Below the pieces are notes generated by a model. That model saw only the letters and a program-made list of their open reading frames with translations, had not been told where the DNA came from and made no database searches. Below, piece by piece: positions 21,097-32,653 of a DNA stretch of 64,000 nucleotides. A program made the position numbers and the translations under genes. Position 1 is the first letter of the stretch; every line of letters begins with the position of its first letter. The stretch is from Periconia sp. R9002 (Eukaryota > Ascomycota > Dothideomycetes > Pleosporales > Periconiaceae), in NCBI GenBank assembly GCA_023627715.1, contig JAMAHW010000075.1, positions 1-64,000 of the forward strand, given 5' to 3'.

Positions 21097-21463
21097 AATT
21101 CACTGGACCATTTCTGTTACGCGCTACATTCACCCTCGATCATTCCGCAGTGCAATGTGATCATCTTAGGTGTTTTCTTCACAATTGATTTGTGTAATCA
21201 GTCAGTGTATAAACACTAGCTAACAGTTGATTTCAGCTAACGTCCTTGACTGGGGGATGTGCACACAGGTAACTATGCAACGTGCTCATAAACTGGATTG
21301 CTGAAAAATTCAAATTCTATAGTAATTCTATGATAGTGAAGGGATACAAAAAGCTAATAGCACACTAATTACGCGCGCAGAGAAGAAAAATAGCAAGAGA
21401 AAAAGGTCAAAAAATTCAGTACTCGTCCAGTCACAGCGTGTGAGCTACGAATCCAACCCCTAC
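21097..21463. other. convergent 3' spacer, nothing seen
   Basis: AT-rich spacer of 367 bp between the ends of the GPALPP gene and the GMC oxidoreductase gene. It should hold both polyadenylation regions. No gene or repeat was recognised. Confidence 0.6.
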
Positions 21464-23424
21464 TCACCCCTTGGTGATCACGTCAATAGCCTTCATGCTC
21501 ATGGTGAAGGTGGGAAGGTTGACGAACGCACCGGGCACACGGGGCCAGACACTCGCGTCGACAACCCTCAACCCCTGCGTTCCCTGGACTTTGAACTCAT
21601 TGTCAACGCAGTAGTCCTCCTTGCTACCCTTCTTGCCCATGCGGCAGCTCGATGTTGCGTGGTGGCTGAAAGCCTCGTCCCTGATGGCTTGCTCGATGGG
21701 CAATCCAGGGGTGGGGTGAATGACTGTGTAAGGGATGCCCGTTGCATTGTAGGCCTTGAACAACATATCAAACGCGTCGGAGATGGCTTTCATGTCAATG
21801 TCTGCGTTGTTCTCGAAGAAGTTGAAGTTGATGGCGGGTGCTTGGCGGGGGTCTTTGGAGCGCAGCGTGACGGTGCCGGCTGGGTTGGCGGTTTGCATCC
21901 TGACTACCGCTGTGGTGAAATGCGTTGCGTTGGCAGTGGCGTTTGAATATCCCGGGTAAAAGCCTGACGTCGGCCTCGTTGGCATGCTCAGGAAAGTCAC
22001 GTCCGCATCGTCATCCCACGAAACACTGGTGCGTCCCGTGAAGGTCGCTCCCGACTGCGTCGCATACGGGCCGGACGCATTGCGCTGCCACATCACGAAA
22101 CAAGGGTCCGAAGAATCGAACCTGTAGGTACAAGGCGAAGAAGCATTGACCCAGGGCTCCGCGGCGACAATGTGTGTAGATGCTTCGTAGTTGTCTTGCA
22201 TGTAGTTGCCAACGGCGGGGAGGTCGACGACGACGGGGATATCGAATTTCTTGAGCTCTTCTTTGGGACCGACACCGCTGAGTTTGAGGATTTGGGGTGT
22301 GTTGAATGTTCCACCGGCGACGATGACTTCTTTTTTCGCATACACTCTCTCGACCACGCCCTTCTGCGATGGGTCGTATCGGTTATCGGCAGAATAGAGT
22401 CTGAGATCAAGGAGATAGTGTCAGTATGTGTATGGACCAAGTATCATGCTGTCTGGGACCGAACTCACCCTTCACCCTTCAGATACTCCACGCCAATAGC
22501 CTTGGGCAAGCCTCCATCCTTGCACTCCTCGAAAAGGACCCTCTGCGCGAGCGAGTGCAGACTAAGCGACAACGGGTGTCCCGCAGCGATAACGCGGTTG
22601 AGGTAGTCCGCGATTCCGCTCCTCGAGCCGGTATTCAAATCCACTGCCATCGGACCGGCAAACATTCCCGCTTCATACCGCTCTGGTTCTTGCCTGTTGA
22701 TATCTCTGGAGAACCTGCTTATCAAATCTTCAAAATCCGTTGGCCTGTCCCCTTCAATCACCTCAACCTGATTATTGAGGTAGTTGTTCAAGTTGGGTTG
22801 CCTAAATTGCTCGAAGTTTCCAGGAGTGCTGATTTGCAAGAAGCCCTCATGGCCGTGTCCGGGGGTGTCGAGGGGAACATATGTCGCGTTCTCGAGCTGC
22901 ATCAGGTACCCTCTCATCGACGCAGGACCAAACGACGCGTCGCCGGTCACATTGGCAAGGTACTCCCACTCGTTGTCAGGAGACCATTGCGCGTTCATGG
23001 CGTTGATCTGCGCGCTGCCGCCTAGCGTAGCACCTCTGGGGTACATTACACCCTGCGGCTCTGCACCTTCGGGCGGATCCAGACCCGCGTAGTACGTGCC
23101 GTTCGGGAACCGGTACGCGTACTTTGTGTCGCGGCGGGCCTGCGTAGTGTTGGTGTAGTGCTCGACGAAGAACTGCCACGAGTGTGGCGCGTTCTCGCCC
23201 GCGTATTGGACCCGCGGTGCCATGCGCTGGTTGATGTCTGTGGAGTGGTCGCCGCCGGCCTCGACGATGAGGACGCTGTTTCCCCGTTGTGCCAACCCGG
23301 CAGCCAGAGGACCACCGCCTGGCCCGGACCCGATGACGATGTAGTCGTATTCTTTGCGGGGGATTTTGCCGCCCAAGGCGAGGCTGCTGCTCAAAAGCAA
23401 GACATTAAGGTGTTTGGAGAGCAT
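21464..23424 (-). CDS. secreted GMC-family FAD oxidoreductase
   Basis: Exons 22469-23424 and 21464-22400, with a 68-nt intron (GTGAGT..CTCAG), encode 630 residues. A signal peptide (1-18) is followed by the FAD-binding Rossmann motif YDYIVIGSGPGGGPLAAGLA (GxGxxG at about 32-37) and VLIVEAGG. GMC signatures follow: PRGATLGGSAQINAM, then KKEVIVAGGTFNTPQILKLSGVG in exon 2. The active-site histidine region is HATSSCRMG, and the C-terminal block is LRVVDASVWPRVPGAFVNLPTF. This family covers aryl-alcohol, glucose and choline oxidases or dehydrogenases. The secretion signal suggests an extracellular alcohol or sugar oxidase, but the substrate cannot be assigned. Confidence 0.9.
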
Positions 23425-25217
23425 TTTTGCTCGTAGTGGTTAGGTTGCGTTGGTAACGACAGTGCTTTGTTTAATAATGCAGAAACAAAAAATTGAAAGG
23501 AATCGAGCAAATCTAAATCAAAAAACAAAATCTATCCTAAAGGAAAAAAAAGATTGTACAAGTGAAGTTGATTGCTCAGTAGTGTGACTTTTTTCCAACC
23601 GGCAGGACGAAGCATCATATTTATACCCACCACAGCAACCCTCAACCACCCCACCGGGCATACGCAAACAAAAAGCCCGCACCCTGAACATCCCATCCGC
23701 ATACCCGTCCCCCTCCTCAGCTCCGCCTCCCTCCTCCTTCGCATCTCCTCCTCAAAACAACTATCCACCTCTCAATCCAGCCGCTGCACCGCCAAGTCTC
23801 GCTTCCTATCCCACTCCGCCAACGTGCCAAGAGGTACATACGAACCTCCCCCCTAACCCTAACTTAACATACTAACGTTCAACTAGTCTAACCCATCAAT
23901 CTCACGTAAGTAGGTAGCGAGCATAACCCCATGCGGTAATTTTTTTATCCTTCAGCCCCCAATTGTTAAAATAGAGCTCGTAGTTGTTGCTGTTTATGCT
24001 GTTGTTATGGGGCGGGGGGATGTAGGGGTGATGCGGCTGGGATTCTTGATCGGCGAGGAACGGGGGGGAGAGGGGTGTGTTTGAGGTTGTGTGGTGAGTG
24101 CCGTGACGGACGGGGTGATTAGGTAGGTAGGGGGTGAGTACGTACGAGTCGGAGGGATATGACGGTTGTGGAGTTGGAGGTACGGGATCTGTGAGGTGAG
24201 GCTGAGGATTGATCTGGCTTGGGGGAGTGGGGCTGGGCTGGGTTGGAGCCCGGTTTGTGTTGTGGGTGGAGGGGTGTTTTAGGGAGAGGAAGTGGTTGTG
24301 GGAAAGGGGGTGGGTTTGGGGAGGTTCATTGGGTGGTGATCAGGTTTAGATATTTCATACAGTGCTAGTACCGCAGTACTAAGTGCTATCCGTACCTACG
24401 CATACAAACATGAACATTATATTAATAAAAAAAACGCGGAAAATCAGAAAAAAAAGAAGACGGCACGTGAGCGCTAGACCTATAAAAGCCTGTTCAGTGG
24501 GTATGTTGGTGGAATTTGGAGACGGGAATTCGGGTTTGCTATTCGAGGATGGATGGAACATGGCATGGATGGGGTTTGAGGCGAAGGGAAAATTTCCGAC
24601 GCAAGGCTGGGGTAGGCGCGTCCCATGCACGCGTGTGTCTCTCTCGGGTTCGGGGTTAGGAGATTTTTTGGGTGGTTGTTTTGGATGGGTGGATGACGAT
24701 GGTGATTGAGTAGCCTGGAGTAGCGCATCCATGCACGCGTGCGTGGCTCTCGGGTTCGGATGTAGGAGATTTTGGCGAATGTTCTGGATAGATGGATAAC
24801 GATGGTAACTGAGTAACCTGGAGTAGTTCAAGTATGTTATTCCCTCTAAAATATACCACGTGACGCCAAACAGGGCTGATAATTACTGGAAGGAAGCAAG
24901 AAGAGTCTGCAACGATTCAATATGATGCATATACTAACACCCCTTTGCGCACATGTGTGTCTCCTTTGCGAACTTCAAACCGGCCTCGGAACTAAGTTCA
25001 CAAACAGAATGAAGATGCGCGGTATTATGTCCGGCCCAGCTCCGTGAACCTCGTATACCACTTTCTCATGTCTAATTGGCCATGATCCTGGTTGTGAATG
25101 TCCACTTCATTCGTCATCCAATTCAGCTTGCATCTCCATTATCCTTCCGACGGCATTTTCATGGGCCGATCTCTCCTCGTTGGTCAAGCCTTCATCTTCA
25201 ACTTTATTAGCTGGAAT
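23425..25217. other. intergenic with purine-rich tracts and a local duplication
   Basis: Contains the GMC promoter, a long G/T-rich stretch (about 24000-24330) and a tandem duplication (24616-24826). Overlapping frames between 24379 and 24859 are translations of that duplication and have no protein features. A 13-bp telomere-like CCCTAACCCTAAC occurs at 23850-23862. Confidence 0.55.
24616..24826. repeat. imperfect tandem duplication, two units of about 105 bp
   Basis: Unit A (about 24616-24723) and unit B (about 24724-24826) share the same order of blocks: ATGCACGCGTG, CTCTCGGGTTCGG, TAGGAGATTTT, GGATGGATAACGATGG or close variants, and finally CCTGGAGTAG. They differ by small indels and substitutions, so the duplication is not recent. 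No gene is involved. Confidence 0.8.
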
Positions 25218-25637
25218 TTATGCAGTTGACGCTTGCTTACAAGTCGGTCGACCCCGCATGCTGGTGTATGCCAGTGCTGCTACGCCAACGGCCACCGCCC
25301 CAACCGCTACAATCTTCCCAGCATCTGAATAGCTGGTTTCGGATTGTTTCTGGCTTTGGTTGTCGGAACTTTCTGCTTTAATCGAAGAGTGAGAGTAGTG
25401 TTTGTGGTAAACATTTTTTTCGTATTTGTCGCCGATATGCAGAGTGTTGCCCGAGAAATTGCGTGACGCATTTCCGGAGAGCTGGGAAGCTCCTTGGTTG
25501 CTAGTCGTGCTTGAGGTATGCTTGTTGATGGATGAGTCGGCTGCTTTTGACGTAAAAGCTTTGTTTCTATTCAACCCTTTACCAACCAATGGTGGCTCTG
25601 AGCTGCTCCCTGAGACGAAGAACTTAAGAAAACTCAT
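25218..25637 (-). CDS. unrecognised 139-residue protein with C-terminal membrane helix
   Basis: I do not recognise a family. The start at 25637 (MSFLKFFVSG) was preferred to an in-frame upstream extension to 25874, whose translation looks like non-coding DNA. Residues 1-60 are Ser/Thr/Asn-rich and likely disordered. Then comes a distinctive block, NFSGNTLHIGDKYEKNVY. A Ser/Gln-rich spacer follows, then a Gly/Ala-rich hydrophobic helix (GKIVAVGAVAVGVAALAYTS) next to a basic C-terminus, so it is probably a tail-anchored membrane protein. It is divergent from another unknown gene (26008-27708) across 370 bp. The G-N-x-h-x-x-G-D block loosely recalls short amyloid-forming motifs seen near fungal NLR and HET-s systems, but that is only a resemblance. 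Confidence 0.55.
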   Translation of the reverse strand: MSFLKFFVSGSSSEPPLVGKGLNRNKAFTSKAADSSINKHTSSTTSNQGASQLSGNASRNFSGNTLHIGDKYEKNVYHKHYSHSSIKAESSDNQSQKQSETSYSDAGKIVAVGAVAVGVAALAYTSMRGRPTCKQASTA

Positions 25638-26007
25638 CGTTGTAAATCGGTTTAGGCAATGGATGGAAGATCTGTAGGGACTGCATCGGCGTTCTGTTTG
25701 GATTTTATGTGTCGCGGCGTAGCCTTGCTGGACTGCGAGGAGTTGGTCAGCTGCCCACGCCATGCAGCTCGATTGTTCAGGCAGGTGGGGTTCTCGTATT
25801 GCATAAATTGTATATAGACAAGCGGTGTGGGCATAGCACGCAATGAGGAAATGGAGGAGGCTTTCATTCATCATTCACCCAGTTTGCGTAATCCTCAAAA
25901 CTTACAAAAAGCAGAAGAATCTCCACGCTTGAAATACAGACGTTGAAGAGGAAGACCTCGATAATTCATTTCTTGACAGACACAGAACGAGAAAATTGAA
26001 CTGAGAA
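25638..26007. promoter_or_regulatory. divergent promoter of an unknown gene pair
   Basis: 370 bp separate the chosen start codons of the two divergent unknown genes. No operator was recognised. The spacing is compatible with co-regulation. Confidence 0.4.
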
Positions 26008-27708
26008 ATGTTTCAAACAGCATGGGTAGCAAGCGTATATCTGATTAGGATTATCAACATCTATCTGGTTGTCCAAGCGGAAATGGAAGTAATGGAGTCA
26101 TTTAACAAGCTGCCCGCCATTCATAAAAATTTCCAGCGATTGTTCGAGCAGTTAACATCACTCCATCAGGCATCCCTGAACCAATCAGGTAATTTGAGTC
26201 TGCAAGGTCGATTTCTCTTCAAAGAGCGTCTGAAGGACAGTTTCAAGTCGATGCAAGAACTCCACGATAAAATCCATCGCTTGGACGAGATCATAAAGAA
26301 CAGAGGCTCAAATTTCGACGAGTGGGTCGTCGATTTCGCTGTCAAAAAGTTCTGGGAAGACACCGAGGAGAAACTGGTCGCTGAATGTCTCGAAATAGTG
26401 GACGACGTACAGAAAAATGTGCAGACCTTGGTTAACAAAATTATAATTCACCATTGCACAAATACCAATCAAATACCCAGTTCGGGAAGGAATTTGGGGC
26501 CAACTTACAGTCATACAGTTGAGTCATCTGCTCTTCATCATCAACCGCAAGGTGGTACCCGAATTACCGAAGCATTGGATGATGAGGAATTCCTGAGGGA
26601 GATACAGCAACATTCATCCTATATATGGGACAGGTTGGTTATTTCTGACATGCGGTAGTAGCAAATGCACTAATCCTAATATAGTGAAGCCTGGGAGGTA
26701 GAAATCCACAACCAGGTAGGGCACTTGAAATTCAGCGTACCTACTAGGGTCGTCCTTCTTAACTCGGAATGGCCGGGCGCTGGAATATCCATTGCTTTGT
26801 GGAACACAGAAATGAAATTCTGCCATTTTCAAGGTGGGCATAACGATACTGTCGATGCTTATAGGAAGTCATCACTGAATCTAACAGTGCAGGGAAGGAT
26901 GGCTTGCAGCTCAATACCTATGTCACGGACATCCCGTGCAAATCGCGTCATGGTTATCCGTCATCAGTTATCTGGTGTAGAGTTGGAGCCGTATCGTGAA
27001 CGGCACGAGGAGATGCAGGTCATGCTATCATTCAAACGCGCTAAGGGTAAGTGCTGGGACCACCAGGACAGATATAAGCGGACTTTCAATAAATGATATA
27101 TCAGATGCAAGAAAGCTTCGGGGTCATGCCCAGGGTTATAGGATTCGTCGAGCAAGGTAAGTAAGTGTGCATGCTAATGGAGCCAAAATGGTGCTGATTA
27201 AGATAGTCGGATCATAGCGAGAAATGAGAGTGGAGAGGCGCTGCCTGGGATAGCAGAAGTCATTGACATTGCATCTAATAGTATTTTGCAACATTTTTTT
27301 CCAGAGATTAACGGATATCTTCGTGTACTTCAGCTATGGTATTTTCAGAATCAAAGTACGGGGGCAGATCACGAGAGGTGGCTGCATATCAGTCAGTTCC
27401 ATCCATCGCACGGCCTTGTACATGTGCTCACCTTGATAGTATCACCCCATGTTTTGTACTTGGTTGATCCCAACCGAAGGAAGATCTTGACGGCCGAGAA
27501 AGCAGTAGTGCTGCAGAGTGACGGAGATCTTACGGCTCTTGTTACCCAACAAACAGGGATGCAAAGCTCTGATGAAGGTGTGAGCCTTGAGATCGAGTTC
27601 CGCAAGACGAGAGATGCTGAACGCACGTTGCGTCTCATTGAGCATTTTCAAGCGAAATGTTCTCAAGAATCATGGGATTCTGACCCAAGTGACCTAACTG
27701 AAAGCTAG
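26008..27708 (+). CDS. unrecognised 513-residue protein, helical N-terminus
   Basis: Predicted exons 26008-26633, 26685-27046, 27105-27156 and 27207-27708 keep one frame across three introns with good branch sites (ACTAATC before the first acceptor). Residues 1-25 are hydrophobic (WVASVYLIRIINIYLVV) and could be a membrane helix. Residues 30-150 are strongly helical and charged (FNKLPAIHKNFQRLFEQL, FKERLKDSFKSMQELHDKI, KKFWEDTEEKLVAECLEIV). The C-terminal 300 residues alternate beta-type and helical segments (KFSVPTRVVLLNSEW, FFPEINGYLRVLQLWYF, HVLYLVDPNRRKIL) with no motif I know. A membrane helix ahead of a helical bundle is reminiscent of HeLo-like cell-death domains, but no diagnostic residue supports that. 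A start at a later Met (residue 26 or 29) is possible. Confidence 0.6.
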
Positions 27709-28619
27709 AAGAACAGATGGGGAGACAGCGATTTCTTTCAAAAATTGGTAAGTGAATAGTCAATTATATCCTTGCTTACATAAGTATGTATCTCATTCAA
27801 CAATGTACATTTTAATAAACGTCAGCCACTTTCTTTTTTGTTATTCATTTGTCAGTAATTTTTGTTCGGGTAAATTGCCTGCTTAATTCTCAAAATTATA
27901 TTTGAAAAGTAATGGCTCTTTCGACTCCCGCCCTTCAATGGGGTAGGAAAGTTGTAGACCTTCGGCCCATCAGCTTATTTATGTTTGAAATCTTCAGGGT
28001 AATACATAAGAATGTCTACTCAATCAGAAATACATAACCTAGATTAAACTTTATAATCTACTAGAAATACAAAATAACAAATCGCCCAATCTGCTCATCC
28101 GAATGAAACACCATACCATTCTCAACAACGCCTTAATTCCCAATCAATCATTTTCTTACGATTTAACCCTCTAGTAAGTGTCGGGAGATGGAACAGCAGC
28201 ATATGGATAAGATGCACCAGCGACACGACACCTTTTATTCTGCTTGAAGTCAACTAGTATCTAAGTCTAATAGAAAAAGTTGAATCGTGCATAAAGTAGA
28301 ATAGAACGAAGTAGTTTCCGGACGAGTGAAACTCCGATAGGAAGATGTCGAAGGCAGTGAAAAGTGACATCACGTGATGGGAGACACTGGGATGAAAGAA
28401 GCCTAGCGTCAAGCAGCTCGTCCATACATATTCTTGAATTATTGCGCGACATTGGGGGAGAAAAGATGGATATATTATTGGTAGAAATTCACAGAGATGA
28501 AGAATTGTGCGTCTTCATGAATGCGCTGTCAAAGAACGCGCGCGTCTCCGCTAGAAAGAACGAGAAAAGCTCGCTAACTATACACGTGTACAGAGAATCA
28601 ATCAATACAACAAACGAGT
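27709..28619. other. convergent 3' spacer, nothing seen
   Basis: AT-rich spacer between the unknown gene and the phosphate permease. Frames at 28267-28452 and 28364-28639 are short, opposite and motif-free. Confidence 0.55.
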
Positions 28620-30435
28620 CTAAAAATGAGGCGTATTAAGCGCCATGGCCATCAGCAACCCCGAGATCAACCCAGCACTAGGCAACGTAATAATCCAAGA
28701 CGAAAAGATAAAAGCAATCTGCTTCCAATTCACAGCCCTAAGATCCCAATTGCACAGCGCGACGCCAATAGTAGCGCCAGTGAGGCACTGGGTGGTGCTG
28801 ACGGGGAGGCCGAGATGGCTAGCGAGCAGGACCGTGATGGCGGCGCCGAGTTCCATGGCGAAACCGCGGGTAGGCGAGACTTGGGTGATTTTGTTGCCGA
28901 GCGAGCGCATCACGTTGAAGCCGTAGACCCAGAAACCGAGGCCGAGGAGCAGCCCGGCGACGACGAGGATCCAGATTGGCGTGTCGGCTTTGGAGGTCAC
29001 GCGGCCGGTTGTGTAGGTGTTGTAACTGGCAACCCAGGGGCCCACGGCGTTGGCAACTGCGGGTGGTTGTTAGTATGAGATGGGCTGTGTAGGTAAGCTG
29101 GTATTGAGGGGGTTGTCACTTACCATCGTTGGAGCCGTGAGCGATAGACATCATCATTGCGCTCGCAACCTGCGCGTACGTCCACAGGTGCTCTACTCGG
29201 TTGTCGTAGACGATCGCGCGTGCGTGGACCGCCCCCAAGTTCTTCTGCGTCACCACGTCACGCGACACGCCCTGCAAGAGGAGGTATTTGGCCCAGTTGG
29301 CAAGCTTCTTGGGGGAGTAGAACGGCAGATGGCTGACGGGTGTCAACCACCGCTCTCTCGGCTCGGGTTTCTTCGCAACGCGGCGGGTAATGGTGTCTCT
29401 CTCCGAGTTGAGGACGGGGACTGCGAGGCCAATTGGTGCGCGGTCCACAGAAGATGAGGTACCGTTGCCTTGGCCTTTCACGGCTCCAGCATCGGTTCCG
29501 CTTGAGCTGTCTTTGGGGTTGTCCTTGTTCTTTGACTTTTCTAGGTCGTTGGGGGTGTCTTCGACGGATGTTTTCGCGTAGTAGTCAGTGACGACCTGCT
29601 CGCCCTTGCCGGGCAAGTAAATGGGAGGGTTCTCTCGGTACAGAAGAGGACCGAGGGGGATGTGCCATGGGCGCATGCGCGCGTCGTTCAAGACCAGGCG
29701 GCGATGGAAATAGGGTATGAAGAAGATATAGCTGATAGCCAAGACTCCTCCGGCAACACCTAGGATGATGCCGACGGGCTTTCCGGGTACCATATCTTCC
29801 AAAGCTTCGCCGTTTGGCAACTCGGACATGATGAATAAAGCAAGGCAGCCGGCGGTGAAAGCAAAGTACCAAGGAATGAGGCGGAGACCCCACTTCAAGG
29901 GTTCCTTCCTCTCGAGGACGGCATATTTGACGGTGCAGAAGAGGATTGCAGAAAAGCCGGCCGAAATGAGCGGAGCAATTCCCCAGGAAGCAGCAATCTG
30001 AGAAAGACTGCCACTGCTCCAAGCCCACTTGAGAGGTGTCTGAGCTGCGATACCAGCGCCAGCAAGGGCACCAACAACGGTTTGCGTGGTGCTCACGGGC
30101 ATACCGTACAAAGTAGCGATGGTGAGGAAAGTCGCGCTTCCGACCTCGGCACATCCCATGACCAGCATAAAGGTTCCGGGAACAGGTTGGAATTTGCTCA
30201 GGCCAAAGACACCGCTCTTGATAGTGGAAGTGACTTTGGATCCGAGAGCAACGGCGCCGATGAATTCGGTGAAACAAGCTAGTATACCAGCATGCCACAT
30301 CTTCAGAGTCTGCGCTGCCACCGATGTGGCATAGGAGTTTGCGACATCATTGGCACCGTTGGAAGCGGATGAGAAGATGAAGGCTATGGTGGTGATTGCG
30401 AGAATCCAGTTGTATCTCTGGAGAGGGGGAGCCAT
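28620..30435 (-). CDS. PHO89/PiT-type phosphate permease
   Basis: Exons 29124-30435 and 28620-29056, with a 67-nt intron (GTAAGT..CGCAG), encode 582 residues. This is the SLC20/PiT family of Na+- or H+-coupled inorganic phosphate transporters of the plasma membrane (Pho89 in yeast, PHO-4 in Neurospora). The two inverted-repeat signatures are both intact: GANDVANS at 27-34 and GSNDVANA at 434-441, the latter split by the intron. About ten to twelve membrane segments surround a central hydrophilic loop (about residues 270-390) rich in Asp/Lys/Ser. Such genes are usually induced by phosphate starvation, but no CACGTG-type box was seen next to the start. Confidence 0.93.
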
Positions 30436-31695
30436 GGCGGTTCTTGCAATTCGTGGCGATCGACTGGGTGAGGGATAATCGAGTAGGTAGTAGTCAATGC
30501 CAATGCACTGTTTCTTCCCTCGAGGACCCGCTAGATCCTGGGATCAAGTAAAGAGGGAAGAACCGAGAAGTCGTTTTGGATTCTCGAACAGTGAGCACGC
30601 TTGCCGAAGCAAACGACATCTTTCTTATATGAACATTTTGATCCATCGAGGCCGGAGCGAACGGCACGCTTGGCATGGCGTGCCATTGTGATGGCGAGAG
30701 GTTGTACTAAGAACAAGATCACGAAGGCCGAGTTTTTATTGGGTCCTTTTGGTGGAGCGGGACTCTTGGAAGTCTTGGGCGATTCCACACTAGACCGTCG
30801 AGAAGCTGCTTGGCAGCGGTTCAAAAGGAAAAGAGCGTGACCGTTGAGGCGAATCAGACGTTTGCAACGAACAACGTGGGCGATTCTATGGCCGTTGAGA
30901 GGAGCGGAATGCCAAGTTGTGTTAAGGCCACCAACGTCTTGGCTTTTCTGGGTGTGAAAAACTAGCAAGAGGGCCCTGGACGTCGCGGCCCGCTTCAAAG
31001 TTGATCCGCCCATGCCAAGACTCCACCGCAGGGTATCTTCCGACTACGTACGGCATGTCCGCGACTACTGACAACTCAACGAAGATAGGGTATTCGCCTC
31101 CTCAGAAAGCTAGCTTTTATGATGACTCTGATCTCGAATCAGCGTCGAGCACTCTTGCACGCGTTTCACCAGCCAGCCCTACCAGGTGACTAGATATTCA
31201 TCCGCCGCGGCAGGCAGTGCACTCCATCACCGAGAAATGAAGACTTTTGACGTCACTGTCGGGATGCCGCTTCAGCCTTCATTACTAATTATTGCAATCT
31301 TGAAGTTGGAGGTTAATCGCTTACGTCGTGTGTAGGTGCGTTTTCCCATTTTGGCATCTATTCGAAACCCCCGTACAAAGTACCCCACACATCACAGGTA
31401 CAAAATTAGCTCGATGCAGCCAGAATGGTGTCAATACATGATCAGGGTCTCCATCTGCAACGCTACGTGGTGTCTCGACACTAGACGACCAGGTACCTGG
31501 GGCCCAACCCGCAGTAGCGATGAAGCTTTGTACTCTCGCTTGACCAATCTCAATTTCATGACGACTACCTACGCTAAGTAGATCCACTGCTTCTGCTTCA
31601 TGGGGACCTTCCAAGTCCGTGGCAGCGCCAATTCCTCGGGAGTTGTGACCTGATCGCCTGCCATCATCTGCATGCCTCATTACTTGGCTTGCCAC
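30436..31695. other. intergenic, no gene seen
   Basis: Holds the promoter of the phosphate permease and the 3' flank of the small gene at 31696. A 160-codon minus frame (30531-31013) lies in the permease promoter and shows no motifs. Other frames are shorter. Confidence 0.5.
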
Positions 31696-32285
31696 TTATC
31701 CCACGACGTCCCTCAGTGACTGCTGTACCAACGCAGATGCCAATACTTCCATCTCAGCGTTTTGCTTTTGTTTGGATATCTTCCTCACATGGTGTCGAAG
31801 TTGCTTTATTCCACCGAGTCCTTTGGGCACCGTCATGAGTTGATTGCCGAAGCGGTCATACGCTTCTTTCAAGACGCAGAGAGGGACTTCATAGGATGAG
31901 CTAATCCTCAGGTAGGAAGCCTTGGGCAATACGGTGGGATGAATTATTCGCATATTCCAGTAAATTTCCTCTGGACCATTCTGCAGCTTAATCTGGATAT
32001 CGAACTGCTGCTTCCGTGTGGGCGCTATTGGAACGCATTCGTCAACAGGGCCACGCTGCGATGTGATCTGAAATGTTTTCGATACTGATCAGTTTTTGTC
32101 GCTGCACAACTATCTGGACATCTTACGGTCATGATATTCACGTAGCCCAGTCGTTGTGCCCAGTCGAGAACTAGCACCATATGACGAGTGACAATTTCCG
32201 GAACATCTGGACAGACTATTCCTAAGTCATATTCCGTCCTGCGAAAAGTGTATATTCTTCCTTCAACTTTGTTGCGCGGAGGCAT
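31696..32285 (-). CDS. orphan 176-residue protein
   Basis: Two exons, 32127-32285 and 31696-32067, are joined by a 59-nt intron (GTAAGA..TTTCAG) in a single open frame. The product is 176 residues, begins MPPRNKVEGRIYTFRRTEYD and ends SALVQQSLRDVVG. Both exons read as real protein: mixed hydrophobic/charged segments such as TRHMVLVLDWAQRLGYVNI and KQQFDIQIKLQNGPEEIYW, and a basic helical C-terminus (KQLRHHVRKISKQKQNAEME). No signal peptide, membrane helix or known motif is visible, so no function is proposed. The joined frame across an intron with correct phase is the main reason for calling it a gene. Confidence 0.6.
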
Positions 32286-32653
32286 CGGTTGTATTTTGTT
32301 GTTGATGATTTGGACGGTTGCCTCATAATACTATGCGATGAGCAATTTATACATGTCTTGGACGGTTGCCTAGAGACGAGGGGGCAGTGTTCACGGCACA
32401 GCACAGCTGTAGATGGTCTACTCCAAACACGCGTGCAGTGGGCTGAAACAGTCTGAATATGATTCGCTAAAGCTCGCTGCAGCGAGACGCGCACCTATTT
32501 GAGTTATATACTAAACACCAGCACCATGTATTAGCTAACAACTATTAAAAACGGCAGGTATTCCTGCGCTACATTACTACAAAATCCACACATGCTCGAC
32601 TGGCTTTACCACGCCTTGCGCCTTTTCGAAACCTCACTCAAGTACAGAAACGT
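32286..32653. other. spacer, nothing seen
   Basis: 368 bp containing the promoter of the orphan gene and the 3' end region of the AIF-like gene. No further gene is supported. Confidence 0.5.

Noticed and set aside
23850..23862. Telomere-like CCCTAACCCTAAC
   Set aside because: Only two units. The flanks are ordinary promoter DNA and there is no array, so this is not a subtelomere.
30531..31013. A 160-codon minus-strand frame in the phosphate-permease promoter
   Set aside because: No motif, no splice partner, and composition resembles the surrounding noncoding DNA.
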